A DNA stretch of 64,000 bases from Rutidosis leptorrhynchoides (taxonomy: Eukaryota; Streptophyta; Magnoliopsida; Asterales; Asteraceae), in the NCBI RefSeq assembly GCF_046630445.1, contig NC_092337.1, positions 361,142,001-361,206,000 of the forward strand, given 5' to 3'. Each line of letters starts with the position of its first letter. Positions within the stretch are counted from its first letter, which is position 1. Below, one piece after another: positions 45,672 to 59,298 of the stretch. The notes beneath the pieces are model-generated. The model was given only the letters and a program-made list of their open reading frames with translations, made no database searches and was not told where the DNA came from. The translations under genes were made by a program, and so were the position numbers.

Positions 45672-47937
45672 AGATGGATCCAGCTCAATCACTTTGTTTT
45701 CTAGTTTGCCGACGCTTTATTTAAATATATATAATTTATATAATTTATATTAATTATATATATATTATATTATATTCTTGTGCATAGTTGACTTGTAATT
45801 TTAGGTTCGTTGCGTCGCGCGTTGATAGTTGGCTCAGGTCCCGGTTCCGAATTTTCGAACGTTCTTTCGTACGCGGAGATATCTTGTACTTTGCGTTTAG
45901 CGGCTTGCACTCTTGTAATTTTTAGACGTTTCTCATCATTAAATTGAACCACTTGAATTATATCTTGTACATTTGAGCTTTTTGGTCATTTGCGTCTTCA
46001 AATCATCGTTTTCTTCTTTTGTCTTTGCACTTATTTATTTAAACGAATATTACATAAAAATAGAACAATTACAACTAAAAGCTTTACATATTGGAAGGAT
46101 ATTGTGCCTAAGTATATGTTCATTTGGAGCACTATCAAATATCCCCACACTTGAGCATTGCTTGTCCTCAAGCAATACAGAACTTAAAATAAAATAACAC
46201 TTCACTCGAATCACTTTTTTTTTTATTCTCACACTTTATACATCAGTGATTTTGATACGGCGGTATGAACAATGATAGTAACGATGAGGTTTTGTGTCAC
46301 ATGACTATGAAAATTTAGATCCTTTAAGGAAATTGGATCTTTATGAAAACATTTGATCTTTTGAAAATTCATTCTAGCTTTTACCCTAGATAAGTTTTCC
46401 GGAATAACCCTTCACCGGTGTTTGTAAAATGTTTTTGTGGGTTTTGTGGGTTTCAGATTTTAAAATTTTGGCTCAAAACTTATGGTTTTGTGTCACCCAC
46501 TTGCTAATCCTTGTATTAGGAAAGCAACACGTCCAGTATACTTGTTCCGTATATTACCTTTCGGTAAACTACCGTCCGGTTGTAAAGGAAAGCGTTGAAC
46601 AAGCAACTGTTAAGGCAATGTCCCGTGACATGCTTTTGATTATGGTCTGTAACGTGTTGGATGCAATTACTATCCTTTGTAGGAGCAATAGTAAAGATCA
46701 CCCTATAGTTTGTCGGTCTGGCACAAGGTCCTGTCTTCGACCATGCTATGCAACCACCGTTCTTACCGTTGACACCCGATTTGGTTCAGGTGACCTAATG
46801 TATTCTGGTAAATTCTTAGGATTTTACGTTCAATGGTAATGAACACATTGAAAATAGGTTTTCAGAAAACAAATTGGTTTGTAATTTTGATCAAAATATT
46901 TTCTCGTTCAAGCTCGAGTTTAGATATCATCGAATTCCATGAGTTTGTAATTCTCAATCTTTAAGGTCAATCTCAAGGATTGAGTAATATCAGGCTTATA
47001 TGCTGATTTTTAATCTTTAAAGGAGATTATCCTTTTCTGGGGGTCTGATTCATTAGTCTTATCAAGCTAATTTGCAAGGCGCCCTCCCCATTTTACGAGA
47101 CAGATTCTCTCATTGTTAGGATAAGTCTGACCACTTGGCGACCCTGTTTGATGATGAGGTCCGTGGATTTCCTGCTGATTTTAGAGATGACTTTTCTAGA
47201 TTTTTCGTCAACCTACAGCTGGTCTGGACGACAACTTCCTGACCTAAATCAAGAAGCGTATGTCTTTTTCGGAAGACTTTACTTCCTTTTATTGATGGAA
47301 TTGATTCATCATGCAGATTCATCTTTCTTTCAAATATATTACAGTAAATTAGGTAAAACTGATTAAAATCGTCCAAAACAAAAGTACTTGTAATAATCTT
47401 GTACAAACATATGTGATATGTGTTTTAAATAACTTGGTAAAATTTTCCCACACTTAGCTTTTATTTATTTTTTCTTTACCTTTTTATTCTCCTCTATTCC
47501 ATTTTAATTGAATTCTAACGTTTTGGGTTGTTTCTCCATTTATGTTCTCTCCGAAGTAACAATAATTTTGGCATTAATACCTAGTTTTATCGTTCATAAA
47601 TATGTATAAACATGATTTTGAATTCATTTAGTTAAAAAATTTTCAAATTTTCACAAAATTTGGCAATTAAACTAAGTGTAAACCCGAGAGAATTTATAGC
47701 CCTTCCCCACACTTGAGATCATGCATTGCCCTCATTTGCATGAAATCAGACTATAATTATAAATTCATGAGAGTGATTAGCGTAGAAAAGTGATTAAAAA
47801 TACCGAGTTTGCAAAAGTATTATTTTATATCACATTTGATATTTTGCGTTTTGTCATCAAAATTAGTAGCTTTTGCTAAAATTTAATGTCAGTCTTTGAA
47901 AATGCGTTGTTTTACCCTGTTTTGTACATAAACTACA

Positions 47938-48067
<130 letters not shown>

Positions 48068-48595
48068 AACCTTTATTTATTAAAACAATTTAAATGAATA
48101 ATTTTTTAAAATTTTATGCCCTTTTACTTTAGGTAGTTTCGGTATGTTTACCTAGTCCGTCCCTCGACAAAATTTAAAATTTGTTGTTAAAGCGATTGTT
48201 TTAAAAGCAAAGATTTTTGAGTTTTTTTTATTAATTTTTTTGGTATACATTAGATCAATAAAATTAAAAATAATGATAACAAAATTTTTCGCCCCGCCTT
48301 CGGGTAAAGCAATTTCGGTTCCATGACCTAGTCTTCAACTTACGATGAATTTTAGAAATCATTTTTTAAACTTAATGAAATAAAGTAAATTTTTTTTTAA
48401 AATCACACAAAACTTAAATTTAAAAATGCATATTAATTTCCTACAAAACAAAAATTCAGAATGGGGGGAGAAAACTAGTTCTTTAGTGTCTGCTAGTGGA
48501 AAAGACCAATCGGATTCCATTCTCGAAACTACACTAGAACAGAACAACTAACCCTAGACAACATTATTTCTTAGAACATTTGAATCTCCCCACAC

Positions 48596-50787
48596 TTAGG
48601 TAGTTGTGGTGTCGAATTTGTGATTAACTTCATTGTCAATTTCTCTTGGACCATAATCAACTTGCATATCTGTGACTTTTGCTTTAAGCCATTGGTCGGA
48701 TTCCTGTATAATATTCACAAATTCAACTAGTTTCGCCTTTTCTTTAGGTGATAGATTGGATACTAACCGGTTACATAACTTAAAGTTCCCCTTGGTTCTA
48801 GCATCGCGAATCCGTTTAATAAGTTTCTTCATTGAACTATTAATAACGGGGTCGTTTAATTTCGTATCAACAACGGGGTTCTTTGTTATCAGGTCATCAT
48901 TAGGTGTTACTTCATTTTCCCCACACTTAGGCGTTTTATTATTGTTAAGCACTACCGTTGGAGTTGGTAAAACAATGTGGTTCTTACCAATCATTTTTGT
49001 TGGTTCAACGGTTTTAGTTGGTGGAGATTTAGACTTTCGAATCACAAAGGTGACTGATTTTTCACCATCACTAAGTGTCATTCTACCTTTTCTTACATCA
49101 AATAACGCCTCGGTGGACGCTAAGAATGGTCGACCTAAAATTAGAGGAATGTTTGAGTCCTCTTCTATGTCAATGACAATAAATTCGACTAGAAAGGTTA
49201 AATTACCTACTTGAACGGGTAGGTTGTCAGCAATTCCAACTGGGTGCTTAATGGTTTGATCAAAGAGTCTAACACTCATTTTCGTTGGACTTAACTCACC
49301 TACTCCTAATCTCTTATATAATGAAAGAGGCATAACACTTACACTTGCACCTAAATCTGCTAGTGCATCATACATGACACAATCATTAAGTAGACAAGGA
49401 ACAATAAATTCACCCGGATCACCCACCCTGGGTGAAAGTTTTGGTGGAACTGTCTTTACCGGGTTTATTTTTACGGTTTTTGTTTCTTGTACTTTCTTAT
49501 TCTTCTTCTTCTTTCCAGAGGTAACACAAACTTTATTACCTATTACTTGCTCATACTCAACTCCTTTTCTTGGAAACGGGATGGGTAGTCTGTATGGTGC
49601 CACCACTGGCTTTACATACTCGGGTAGTGGTGGTGGCGTAACTTCTTCATTGTTACTCACATCTAAAATCTTCCCATCTTCTGGTGTTGGTTTTTCAGAA
49701 TTTTTTGACACCATATTAACATTCTCATTCCGAGGATTTACTTCAGTATTACTCGGTAGCTTTCCTTGTTCCCTCTCACTCATCATGCTAGCAAGAGTAC
49801 CTACGTGTTTTTCTAGATTCAAAATGGAAGCTTGTTGAGTTCTTAATGACTGATCAAACCTCTCATTTGTTTGGGTTTGAGATGTAATAAATTGTGTTTG
49901 AGATTCCATTAGCTTTGCCATCATTTCTTCCAGATTTGACTTTTTCTCTTCGGTTTGTTGTGGTGGTTTATACAAGCTAGGTCTTTGTTTATTGAAAGTG
50001 TTGTTTTGAGTTGGTTGGTTATTCGGACCTTGTTGATTGTACGAGTTATTGTTGGGTCCATTTGGATTGTAAAGAATGTTTTGATTTCGATTGAAGTTTG
50101 GCCTTGGAGGTTGATAATTATTTTGATAATTATTTCCTGACCTTTGGTTCATGTAGGAAACATTCTCACGTTGTTCCATCGTTTGCTCAATGTGACAATC
50201 TTTCATTAAGTGTGGTCCACCGCATTGCTCACAACTGATTCGTATTGCGTGAATATCTTTATTCATCTTTTCCATTCGTCTCTCGAAAGCATCTATTTTT
50301 GCGGAAACGGAATCAAAGTCATGGCTAGAATCGGCTCTAGCCGCTTTAGATGAACGAAAAATATCTTTTTCCTGGTGCCACTCATGCGAGTGGGAGGCTG
50401 TGTTATCAATAATTTTATGAGCTTCAGTTGCGGTTTTCTTCATAATGGAACCACCAGCTGCTGTGTCGATGTCTTTTCGTGTAGAAACATTGACACCTTG
50501 GTAGAATATTTGTACTATTTGATAAGTGTCTAAACCGTGCTGAGGACATCCTCTCAACAACTTCTCGAATCTTGTCCACGCCTCATATAATGTTCCATTT
50601 GACTTTTGCGTGAACGTAACAATTTCTCCTTGAAGTCTTACGGCTTTAGATGCCGGAAAGAATCTTTTAAGAAATTTCTCAACTAAAACATCCCATGTGT
50701 CAATCGCTCCTTCAGGTAGCGATTCTAACCAATCTTTGGCTTCTCCCTTTAAAGTCCAGGAAAATAACATGAGATAGATCTGTTCTG
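48596..50787 (-). CDS. gag-protease polyprotein, Athila/Tat-like element C (5'-truncated)
   Basis: Open over 724 codons from the first Met (50770) and open upstream to 50787, where element B is inserted, so the true N-terminus is displaced beyond the window. Gag core: LKGEAKDWLESLPEGAIDTW and FLKRFFPASKA. Then CEQCGGPHLMKDC near residue 180, a CX2CX3HX4C knuckle one residue shorter than usual, and an Asn/Gln/Pro-rich stretch. The aspartic protease is near residue 470 (DALADLGASVSVMPLSLY, DLG type as in Athila/Tat) and ends IPLILGRPFLAST. The frame ends after a charged tail, with no RT following. The open frame suggests recent loss or a gag-pro-only non-autonomous form. Antisense frames over it are shadows. 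Confidence 0.88.
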
Positions 50788-53771
50788 TGATGCCCCGTAC
50801 AAAACCATCGTGTACGAATCATCAACAACAGGATCATTACAAGGTCAAACACTATATGCTATTTCAAAATACGTTTGCATTCATGATAAAAGGTGACGTC
50901 ATAACGAACGTCAAGTGTTTTACAACCAAAGTATGCTTCTATGAACGGAAGCAAAGATAATAGTACGTGACCCTTAGGTCATTACAAATCATAGTTCAAA
51001 AGTATTAAAGTTATGAATGCAAGATAAACAGTTCATGCGGTGATAACTCGAGCAGCGGGTGTCTACAGCAAGACTAGTATACAGCGGAAGCAACCTTAAG
51101 CACCTGAGAAAAACATGCTTAAAAATGTCAACACAAAGGTTGGTGAGCTATAGTTTAAGTATAACAGTATGTAAGGTAGGCCACGAGATTTCAGTGCTAC
51201 AAAGAGCGTTTCAAAACAGTATGATAAAGTATATGTTAACCGTGGGCACTTGGTAACTAAATTAACGTTTATACCCCCTGAAAGTACACTTGGCAAGTGC
51301 TTATGAAGTATTAAAGACTCGTTAAATGCTAGCGCGACTAGCCCGAGTTGGGATGTCAAACCCTATGGATCCATATCTAAGATTCGCGTTCACCGGTTCA
51401 AAAACCAATGACTAAACGTTACAGAGCTAAAGGGAATGTTTATGCCATTGTATAACCCACACATATATAAGTTTAAGTACTCGTGCCTAGTATATAAAAC
51501 GTAAAATGCGCATGTATTCTCAGTTCCCAAAATAGTTAAAGTAAAAAGGGATGCTATAACTCACAATGATAAAGTAGCGGTAAAGTCGAGTCGGGAAATA
51601 AGCAAGTACGTAGGTCCGGAAAGTCCTCAACCTAAGTCAAATAGTACTAAGTCAGTAAATCGTCCCAAAAGGTTTAAATGTATGTAAATTAGGTCTTAAA
51701 GGTCATCATCATTCATCATCAAACAAAGGTGTAAAGTAAGTTTCGTTCATGAAAAGAGTTTAAAACAAAGGCTGAGTTCGATCAGTCACCACGGCCTCTA
51801 TACCTACTGAAATAAGGTGAGACCAATGTCCATGGCTCCGTATATGAGTCCTTTAGTTGTGGTAAAAATCCCATAAGCAAACTCGTCTTCGTTTGACCGT
51901 GGCGACGGTCTAAGTGCGAGTAGGTCAGAATTTTCAGCACAACGTTAAAAGACATAGTGACGATCGGAGGGCCATAAATCCTAATCCGTAACTCGGATTA
52001 AGAGGAGTCCTAAATGAAAAGTTATCTAATCGAACAGAGATATCTGAAAATAATCTTTACAGTAGCCCAGGTCATACGGTTCAGACACAGAAACAGTAAA
52101 ACTGTAGGTCCGGTGGGTTCTTGGTGTTCGATGCATATCACGGTTCTCATCCTTGATGCATATAGCTTCAAGTGTACAACTCGTTGATGTGTTTACATCA
52201 TCTTAACCAAGGTTTCACCATCATAACATTTGTGTAAGTCTAATACATGTAGCACAACTCAATTAAGTGTTGTATGTAGTTCGATGAACCAAAGTTACAT
52301 CAAAGTCTTAGATCTGACACATACATGAACTATAAAAGTAATATTAACCAAGTTTTGACTATTATGACACAAGTGTAGGTCTAAGACATGTAGCACAACT
52401 CACTTAAGAGTTGTATGAAGTTTGATGAACCAAAGTTATATCAAGGTCTTAGATCTAACACATACATGAACTTTAAAACTAATATTAAGTTACAACTTGA
52501 AAATAAACTTATAAAATCAAGATCTTAAGTTGTAGAACATAGTTCTTAGTTAGATCTTGAAGATCCTAGACCCAAAAGTCTAGATCTAACATAAGTGTAC
52601 CAAGTTATAATTAAAGAAAGCTTACTTACATGTTCTTGAACTTTTAAAGTTAATTTTAGTTCAAGAAAGTATGAGATCAAGACTAACTTGTAATACTTGA
52701 CCATTTAAACCAACAAACATGAAATTAAAGTACATAATATAAAGAAATAAACTAAGTAAACAAGAAATAAGTTCATGTGTTTCATACTTTTAAAGATTCA
52801 AGCCTAAGTCTTGATCTTTAAGAAAGTAAACTTTTAAGTTTACAAACATGATTCACAAGTATGATTTTTACAACTATGAACTTACAATCTTTAAAACTTT
52901 AAAGGTAGAACATAAACTAGTAAGTTTATGTTCTTGAGTGTTCTTGTAAATACAAGATAAAATGAAGAATTAAACTAAAGAGTTTGATTCTTGTAACTAG
53001 TAAAGAACAACAACAACTAGTAAGTAACTAACAAAGACAGGTATCAAAACAATAAACAAGGAATGATGATGATGAGAGTGTAGCTTCGGTTTTGCAAGGA
53101 AAGAAAAGAAGAAAATGTTCAAGATACTTACAAAGTTTAGAGAGAAAAGAGAGTAAAAGAGTTGCAAGTATGAGTGTGTTTTTGGAATGAGAGAAAATGC
53201 AAGTGTTTCAAGTAGTAAAAAAAAATGAATCTCTCCCTTGTAATACTCCAAAACCGACGGTTTAGGGGAGGGAAAGAGGAAGGGTTTAATCCACTAGGTA
53301 ATCTCATGTAAAGGCTTCAAAAGTTGGTTACATGGGATGTTTGCATGGGAATGAACAAGTGACTAGATTCTTCAAGTATTAAACTATCTAATTAATCTCT
53401 AAATGTAATACTTACATGTTAAGTTGGGCTAATGAGTCCACTAAAGAAGTAGGGTGGGCTTCATATGTCCATTAACACTAATAAGGGCCCAAGTTCAAGT
53501 AATTAACAAGTTAATCCAATAAAGCCCAAGTAATTAACTAGTAACCATAGTTAATTAAAATGATTAATAAAACTTAATCATGAATGTAAATAATATCTTA
53601 AAATATTATTCGCGTAGTGTACGTATGTCACAAAGACTTGTCGGGCATTCAAAAGTCATGTATGATCAATCATGGTAACGAGTAAATGTAATAACATACA
53701 TTCAATAATTCACAAGTATTAATAATAACAATTATTAATAAATAAACGTTGGAAAATACAGGGTCGTTACA
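50788..53771 (-). repeat. 3' LTR of element B
   Basis: On minus it starts TGTAACGACCCTG and ends GTACGGGGCATCA; 2984 bp against 2677 bp for the element A LTR. Part of the difference is a 141-bp tandem duplication at about 52205-52486. The shared TGAGAATACATGCGC block is at 51522-51508. Confidence 0.92.
52205..52486. repeat. 141-bp tandem duplication in LTR
   Basis: Two diverged copies (52205-52345 and 52346-52486), each with TAGCACAACTCA and GATGAACCAAAGTTA; the A-family LTR at 15340-15500 has one copy. Confidence 0.75.
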
Positions 53772-53781
53772 TTACCCACCT
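53772..53781 (-). other. Probable polypurine tract, element B
   Basis: AGGTGGGTAA on minus directly precedes the LTR start TGTAACG; a similar GGTAGGTAC precedes the LARD 3' LTR. Confidence 0.6.
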
Positions 53782-53806
53782 GTTAAAGAAAATTTCGTCC
53801 CGAAAT

Positions 53807-55501
53807 TTAAGCTGAGGTAGATGGAGGAGTTGGGAAAAGGTGAGGATACTTCTGCATCATTTGATCCTCTCGCTCCCAGGTAAACTCAGGTCCTCGTTTG
53901 GTATTCCATCGTACTCGGACGATCGGAATCTTGTTGCGTTTCAAAGTTTTGATCTCACGATCCATAATTTCAACAGGTTCTTCCACAAAGTGGAGTTTTT
54001 CATCAATTGTAAGTTCTTCCAATGGTATGATGAGTTCGGGTGCAGCAAGACACTTCTTCAAGTTTGACACGTGGAAGGTAGGATGAACTGAGCTCAATTG
54101 AGCTGGAAGATCCAAACGGTAAGCAACGGGTACAACACGTTCCAAGATTTCAAAAGGACCAATGTACCGCGGGTTTAACTTTCCACGTTTTCCAAAACGG
54201 ATCACACCTTTCCAAGGTGCAACCTTCAACATTACACGGTCACCCACGTTGAATTCAAAGTCTTTACGTTTAAGATCGGCATAACTCTTTTGACGATCAC
54301 GGGCAGTCTTAAGTCTCGCTTAAATCTGATCAATCTTCTCTGTTGTTTCATGGACTACCTCGGGTCCGGTGATTTGCTTTTCGCCTACTTCGGCCCAAAA
54401 AATAGGAGATCGGCACTTGCGGCCATACAACGCTTCAAAAGGTGCGGCATTAATGCTCGAGTGATAACTGTTGTTGTACGAGAATTCGGCTAGCGACAAA
54501 TGCTTTTCCCAGGCCTTTCCGAAATCAATGACACATGCACGCAACATGTCCTCCAAAGTCTGAATAGTTCGTTCACTTTGCCCGTCGGTCTGTAGGTGAT
54601 AAGCAGTACTCATGTCGAGACGAGTTCCCATGGCTTCTTGGTAAGAACGCCAGAATCTAGAAGCAAAACGGGGATCGCGATCTGAGATGATCGATAAAGG
54701 TACACCATGACGAGATACAACCTCTTTGATGTATAATTGAGCAAGTCTCTCCATCGTATCCGTTTCCTTCATAGCCAAGAAGTGTGCAGATTTGGTAAGA
54801 CGGTCAACGATAACCCATATGGTATCGTATCCGCCCACCGTCTTTGGTAGCTTGGTGATGAAATCCATTGTTATCCTTTTCCACTTCCATTGCGGGATTT
54901 CCGGTTGCTGAAGTAACCCAGAAGGTCTTTGATGTTCGGCCTTAACTTTCAAACAAGTCAAACACTTACCAACATAAGTTGCAACGTCTTTCTTAAGATT
55001 CGGCCACCAATACTGTTCTTTAAGGTCATGGTACATTTTGCCCACTCCAGGGTGAATCAAATATCTCGATTTGTGTGCTTCATCAAGTATAAGGTTCCGT
55101 AGATCTCCATAAAGAGGTACCCAAATTCTTCCGGCATAACATCGGAGTTCAGACTCCCTAACCTTGAATCGAGAGACAAGTATGTTCAAATGTTCATGAG
55201 ATATATTCTCCTCCTTGAGAGCCTCATCTTGGGCTACTCGGATCTGGCTATTGAGATTCGAATGGATGGTGATGTTCAGAGCCCTAACACGAAGAGGTGT
55301 CATCCCCTCCTTTCGGCTCAAGGCATCAACTACAACATTGGCCTTGCCAGGATGATAGCGAAGTTCACAATCGTAGTTGTTCAATGTCTCGATCCATCGA
55401 CGCTGTCTCATATTCAATTGCTTCTGATCAAAGATGTGCTGGAGGCTCTTGTGGTCAGTGAAAATAGTGCTCTTAGTTCCATACAAATAGTATCTCCACA
55501 A
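53807..55501 (-). pseudogene. pol 3' part, element B: RNase H end, integrase, chromodomain-like tail
   Basis: 55501-54320: RNase H end ([25 protein letters not shown]), zinc region ([30 protein letters not shown]), and integrase core with [22 protein letters not shown] and [12 protein letters not shown], so all three acidic residues are present. One TAA at 54322-54320 interrupts, and the same frame continues through 54319-54248 ([15 protein letters not shown]). 54247-53807 is the C-terminal domain ([29 protein letters not shown]) and a chromodomain-like end ([28 protein letters not shown]). Two stops are the only breaks seen in this half; the other lies just upstream at 55549-55547. Confidence 0.93.
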
Positions 55502-55546
55502 TTTGAGCGTAAAGACAACGGCTCCCAGTTCAAGATCGTGAGTAGT

Positions 55547-56893
55547 TTAGTTACGCTCGTGAATCTTCAATTGTCGGGAGGCATAAGCAATAACCTTTGA
55601 TCGTTGCATCAGTACACAACCAAAACCACTTTTCGAAGCATCGCAATAAACGATGAAATCGTCACTGCCTTCGGGAAGAGATAGGATAGGTGCGGTGGTC
55701 AACTTCTTCTTCAAGGTTTGGAATGCTGATTCGTGTGCGGTTTCCCAAATGAACTTCTTGCCCTTGTGAGTCAGCGCGTTCAAAGGACGCGCAATTAGAG
55801 AGAAACCTTCAATAAACCTTCGGTAGTAACCAGCGAGACCTAGGAATTGGCGAATATGAGTTGGAGCAGTGGGGGTCTCCCACTTGCTGATAGCTTCAAT
55901 CTTGGCGGGATCAACTTTGATACCCTGGTCGCTCACAACATGACCCAGAAATTGGACTTCCTTCAACCAAAATTCACACTTAGAGAATTTGGCGTAAAGC
56001 TGCTCTTGTCTTAAGAGTTCAAGTACTAGTCGGAGGTGTTGCTCATTCTCTTCTTCGCTCTTAGAGTAGATGAGGATATCATCTATGAAGAATATAACAA
56101 ACTTATCCAAGTACGGCTTGCAGACACGATTCATGAGGTCCATGAACACGGCAGGTGCATTTGTCAAACCGAATGGCATCACGAGAAACTCATAATGACC
56201 ATAACGGGTTCTGAATGCAGTTTTCATCATGTCACTTTCCTTCACCCTCAACTGGTGATAACCGGATCGCAAATCGATCTTTGAGTAAATGCTTGATCCT
56301 TATAGTTGATCAAAAAGATCGTCAATGGGGGGAAGAGGATACCGATTCTTGATTGTCAGTTTGTTGAGTTCATGGTAGTCGATACACATACAGAAGGATC
56401 CATCCTTCTTCTTCATAAACAACACAGGTGCACCCCAAGGCGAGAAACTTGGTTGCATAAATCCACGGTCTATCAGCTCTTGTAGTTGGCTCTGTAATTC
56501 TTGCATCTCGGAAGGTGCGAGTCTATAAGGTGCGCGATCTACAGGTGCAGCTCCTGGTACTAAATCAATTTGAAACTCTACTGCTCTCGGCGGCGGTAAT
56601 CCAGGAAATTCTTCAGGGAAGACATCGAAAAATTCGTTCACAATTCGAACGTCATTCACGCTCTTCACCTCAGTTTCTACTGTTTTCACATGCGCTAGGA
56701 CAGCAAGACGTCCCTTCTTCATAATCTTTTGCGCTTTCACGCAACTAATGAAGTTCAAATTCGAGGTACATCTCTCTCCGTAAATAACCAGTGGCTCACC
56801 GTCTCCTTGTGGATATAGATGCCCAAAAAAATGGGATCCAGATCCGATCCGAAAACATGATCCGGAACCGAACACACCTAGAACCGGACACAA
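55547..56893 (-). pseudogene. pol middle part, element B: RT and RNase H start
   Basis: 56800-56300 is the RT N-terminus ([57 protein letters not shown]); a stop follows LFDQL at 56300. 56272-55547 continues with [33 protein letters not shown], the catalytic [26 protein letters not shown] and the RNase H start [15 protein letters not shown]. It ends at a TAA after KIHERN, beyond which the same frame still reads as RNase H. Catalytic residues look intact, unlike element E. The first residues of the open frame (to 56814) derive from the inserted hAT-like element. Confidence 0.93.
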
Positions 56894-57323
56894 CTAAAAC
56901 CGGATCCGGATCCAAGATCCGATCCGGTTCCAACCGGATCCAGATTCTCAGGGAAACCGGATTTTTTTCGGATAAATACCGGATCCAATCCGATCCGGTT
57001 TGGAATCCGATCCGGATCCAATCCAGTTTTTCAAATTTTTTTATCGGATCCATGGGCCTTAGGTCCCTCTCATTTCACAAAACCCTTAAAATTAGAGATA
57101 TTGGGCTGTTGCTTTTATAGCCACTATCCTCACATATGAGTTTTTCACTCATTCCATGTGGGAATGTGCGATTGAGCTACACTAGTTTATTATATACAAC
57201 CACTAGTTTATTATATACAATCACTTTGAGTACCTGATTCTACTAACAAGTCGATGTGGGACAAATCCAACAACCCTTTTTCCCACTGACTCAATTAACT
57301 TTTCAATTTTTACTCCATAGTAC

Positions 57324-57379
<56 letters not shown>

Positions 57380-57572
57380 CACCAAAATCGAATCCTAGCC
57401 CAAAAAAAAATCCGAAAAAAATCCGGTCGAGATCCGAAAAAAATCAATTCTGGAAAAAAATCCGAAAAAAAACCGACGCCGAAAACCGGAACCGGTTCTG
57501 GAATATCTGGACAAAAAAATCCGGTTTTTATTTTGTCCGGATCCAGTTTTTTATCCGGTTTGTGCACCTATA
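56814..57572. mobile_element. hAT-like non-autonomous element in protease-RT of B
   Basis: 759 bp. Flanks CTTGTGGA (56806-56813) and CTTGTGGT (57573-57580) form an 8-bp target duplication with one mismatch. Termini TATAGATGCCCAAA and the complement of TTTGTGCACCTATA are imperfect inverted repeats, as in the hAT superfamily. The interior is packed with GGATCCGG-type words on both strands and an (ATT)n run at 57326-57378. It carries no transposase. It splits the host frame between SLRIPQ and GDGEPL. Confidence 0.72.
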
Positions 57573-59000
57573 CTTGTGGTATACGAAGAGATTTATCTCC
57601 ACAGATAATATCGGCCCTTATCTTGCTCAACCAATCTATACCGACGATCACGTCAAAACTTCCCAATTTGATGGGTATCAAATCAATTTCGAAATCTGCA
57701 CCAGCTATGTTGATAGTAGCTCCTCGACTAATATGGTCAACTTTCTCAAGTTTTCCATTGGCGATCTCGACAAGCATACTCTCTTTTAACGGGACTAACG
57801 ACCAATTAATCTTATCGCAAAAATGTCTACATACATAACTTCTATCGGCACCAGTATCAAATAGGACAGAAGCTAATAAATTGTTGATAGTGAATATACC
57901 TGTCACCAAGTCGGGATTCTCGCGTGCATCCCTTGCATTAACGTTGAAAGCTCTATCTCGCGGTGGTCTGCCGTCTTTTCATTTGTTGGGGCACGCATTT
58001 CTGAAATGGCCCGTTTGTCCGCATTCGTAGCACTTTTTCGGTCCATTGGTGTTCGGCTTCCCATTCAAAGTGGTGACCTTGCAGTCCTTCCCGATATGCC
58101 TAGTCCGTTGGCACTTTTCACAAACAACGTTACAATACCCAGTATGGTGCTTGTAGCACCGCTTGCATTGTGGTAAGGTTCCCTTGTGGTGTTCGGATTG
58201 GGGTTTCCACCGTTGTTGTTTCCTCTGAAACCCTCATGTCATTTCGTCGGGTTCTGTTCATAGGTCTGTCCCCTGTTGTTATCCCATTTTCACTTCTCAC
58301 TACTACCCGCTTCAGACCTAGCCTTCTCTGGTTCATCGATGATAATTTGATTCATTAAAGTATGCGCCATGCGCATCGCTTCTGGGACATTGGGTGGTTT
58401 GGACGAGGTGACGTTTCCCTTAATGCTCTTAGGAAGTCCTCAAAAGTACGTTTCCATTCGTTTGAACTCCGGTGTAACCATGGTAGGACACATCAGGGCT
58501 AGTTCCAAAAATCTCTGGTTGTAGCTATCAAGGTCGTTCCCAATGGCCTTTAACTGCATAAATTCCATTTCCATCCTCTGGATTTCGGTCCTAGGGCAAT
58601 ATTCCTCAATTAGGGCCCCTTTGAACTCCTCCCATGGAGTAGCAAACGCCTCATTGATACCTTTTGCTTGAGCCAACGTGTTCCACCACGTTAGTGCGCC
58701 ATCAGACAGCGTGCATGAAGCAAACTTGGTTTTATTCTCCTCTGAACAGTTAGTGACTTGAAATACAGATTTTAACTTCTCGAACCATCTAGTGAGACCA
58801 ACCGGCCCCTCTGTTCCACTGAAGTTGTGAGGTTTGCAGCTCTGAAACTCTTTGTACGTGCACCCATTACGAATGGGTTGAATAACCGGTGGCAGTGGCG
58901 GTGGATCTTGGGGTTGCATTTCCGCAATGGCTGCAGCTACCCTTTCGGCAATCATCTCCTCGATTCGGGCGGTGGTAGGTGTTGATCGTCCGTTGGCCAT
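57573..59000 (-). pseudogene. gag and protease, element B
   Basis: Start ATG at 59000 (MANGRSTP). Gag core CTYKEFQSCKPHNFSGTEG, LTWWNTLAQAKG and EEFKGALIEEYCPRTE. A TGA at 58440-58442 follows METYF, after which the frame reads on (GLPKSIKGNV). A frameshift lies near 58170. Then three Cys/His units: CKRCYKHHTGYC, CEKCQRTRHIGKDC and CYECGQTGHFRNAC. A TGA follows PNK near 57978. The protease has an intact FDTGADRSYV active site (about 57860) and VIVGIDWLSK; it runs into the hAT-like insertion at 57572. Few lesions, so recently inactivated. Confidence 0.9.
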
Positions 59001-59298
59001 GGTGTTCTAAACAAAAATTTTGACTCAAGTCAAAATCCAGCATTCAATATATAATAATACAGTATATGTAACCAACACGGAATCAACACATCACATGTTT
59101 ATTAAGTAATGCAATCCAGGTACAAATACCACAGAATCATCATACAGTAATGTAAATAGAACATCGTACAAGAATTAAATAACGTAAAGTTCCATTTATT
59201 AATAATAATAAGTTGCATACATCTGTAAGTTCGTACAATACATAAGTGAAACATAAAACTACAACTAGATTACATAATGAAATCTAAATACAAAAGTC

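Noticed and set aside
46429-46839. 136-codon plus-strand frame
   Set aside because: No recognisable domain, lies in the non-coding 3' region of element C; chance ORF.
48672-49838. Long plus-strand frames opposite the element C gag-protease
   Set aside because: Antisense shadows of the 724-codon frame; no motifs of their own.
56791-57120. Open frames over the GGATCC-rich element (also 57256-57789)
   Set aside because: Low-complexity translations of a non-coding transposon.
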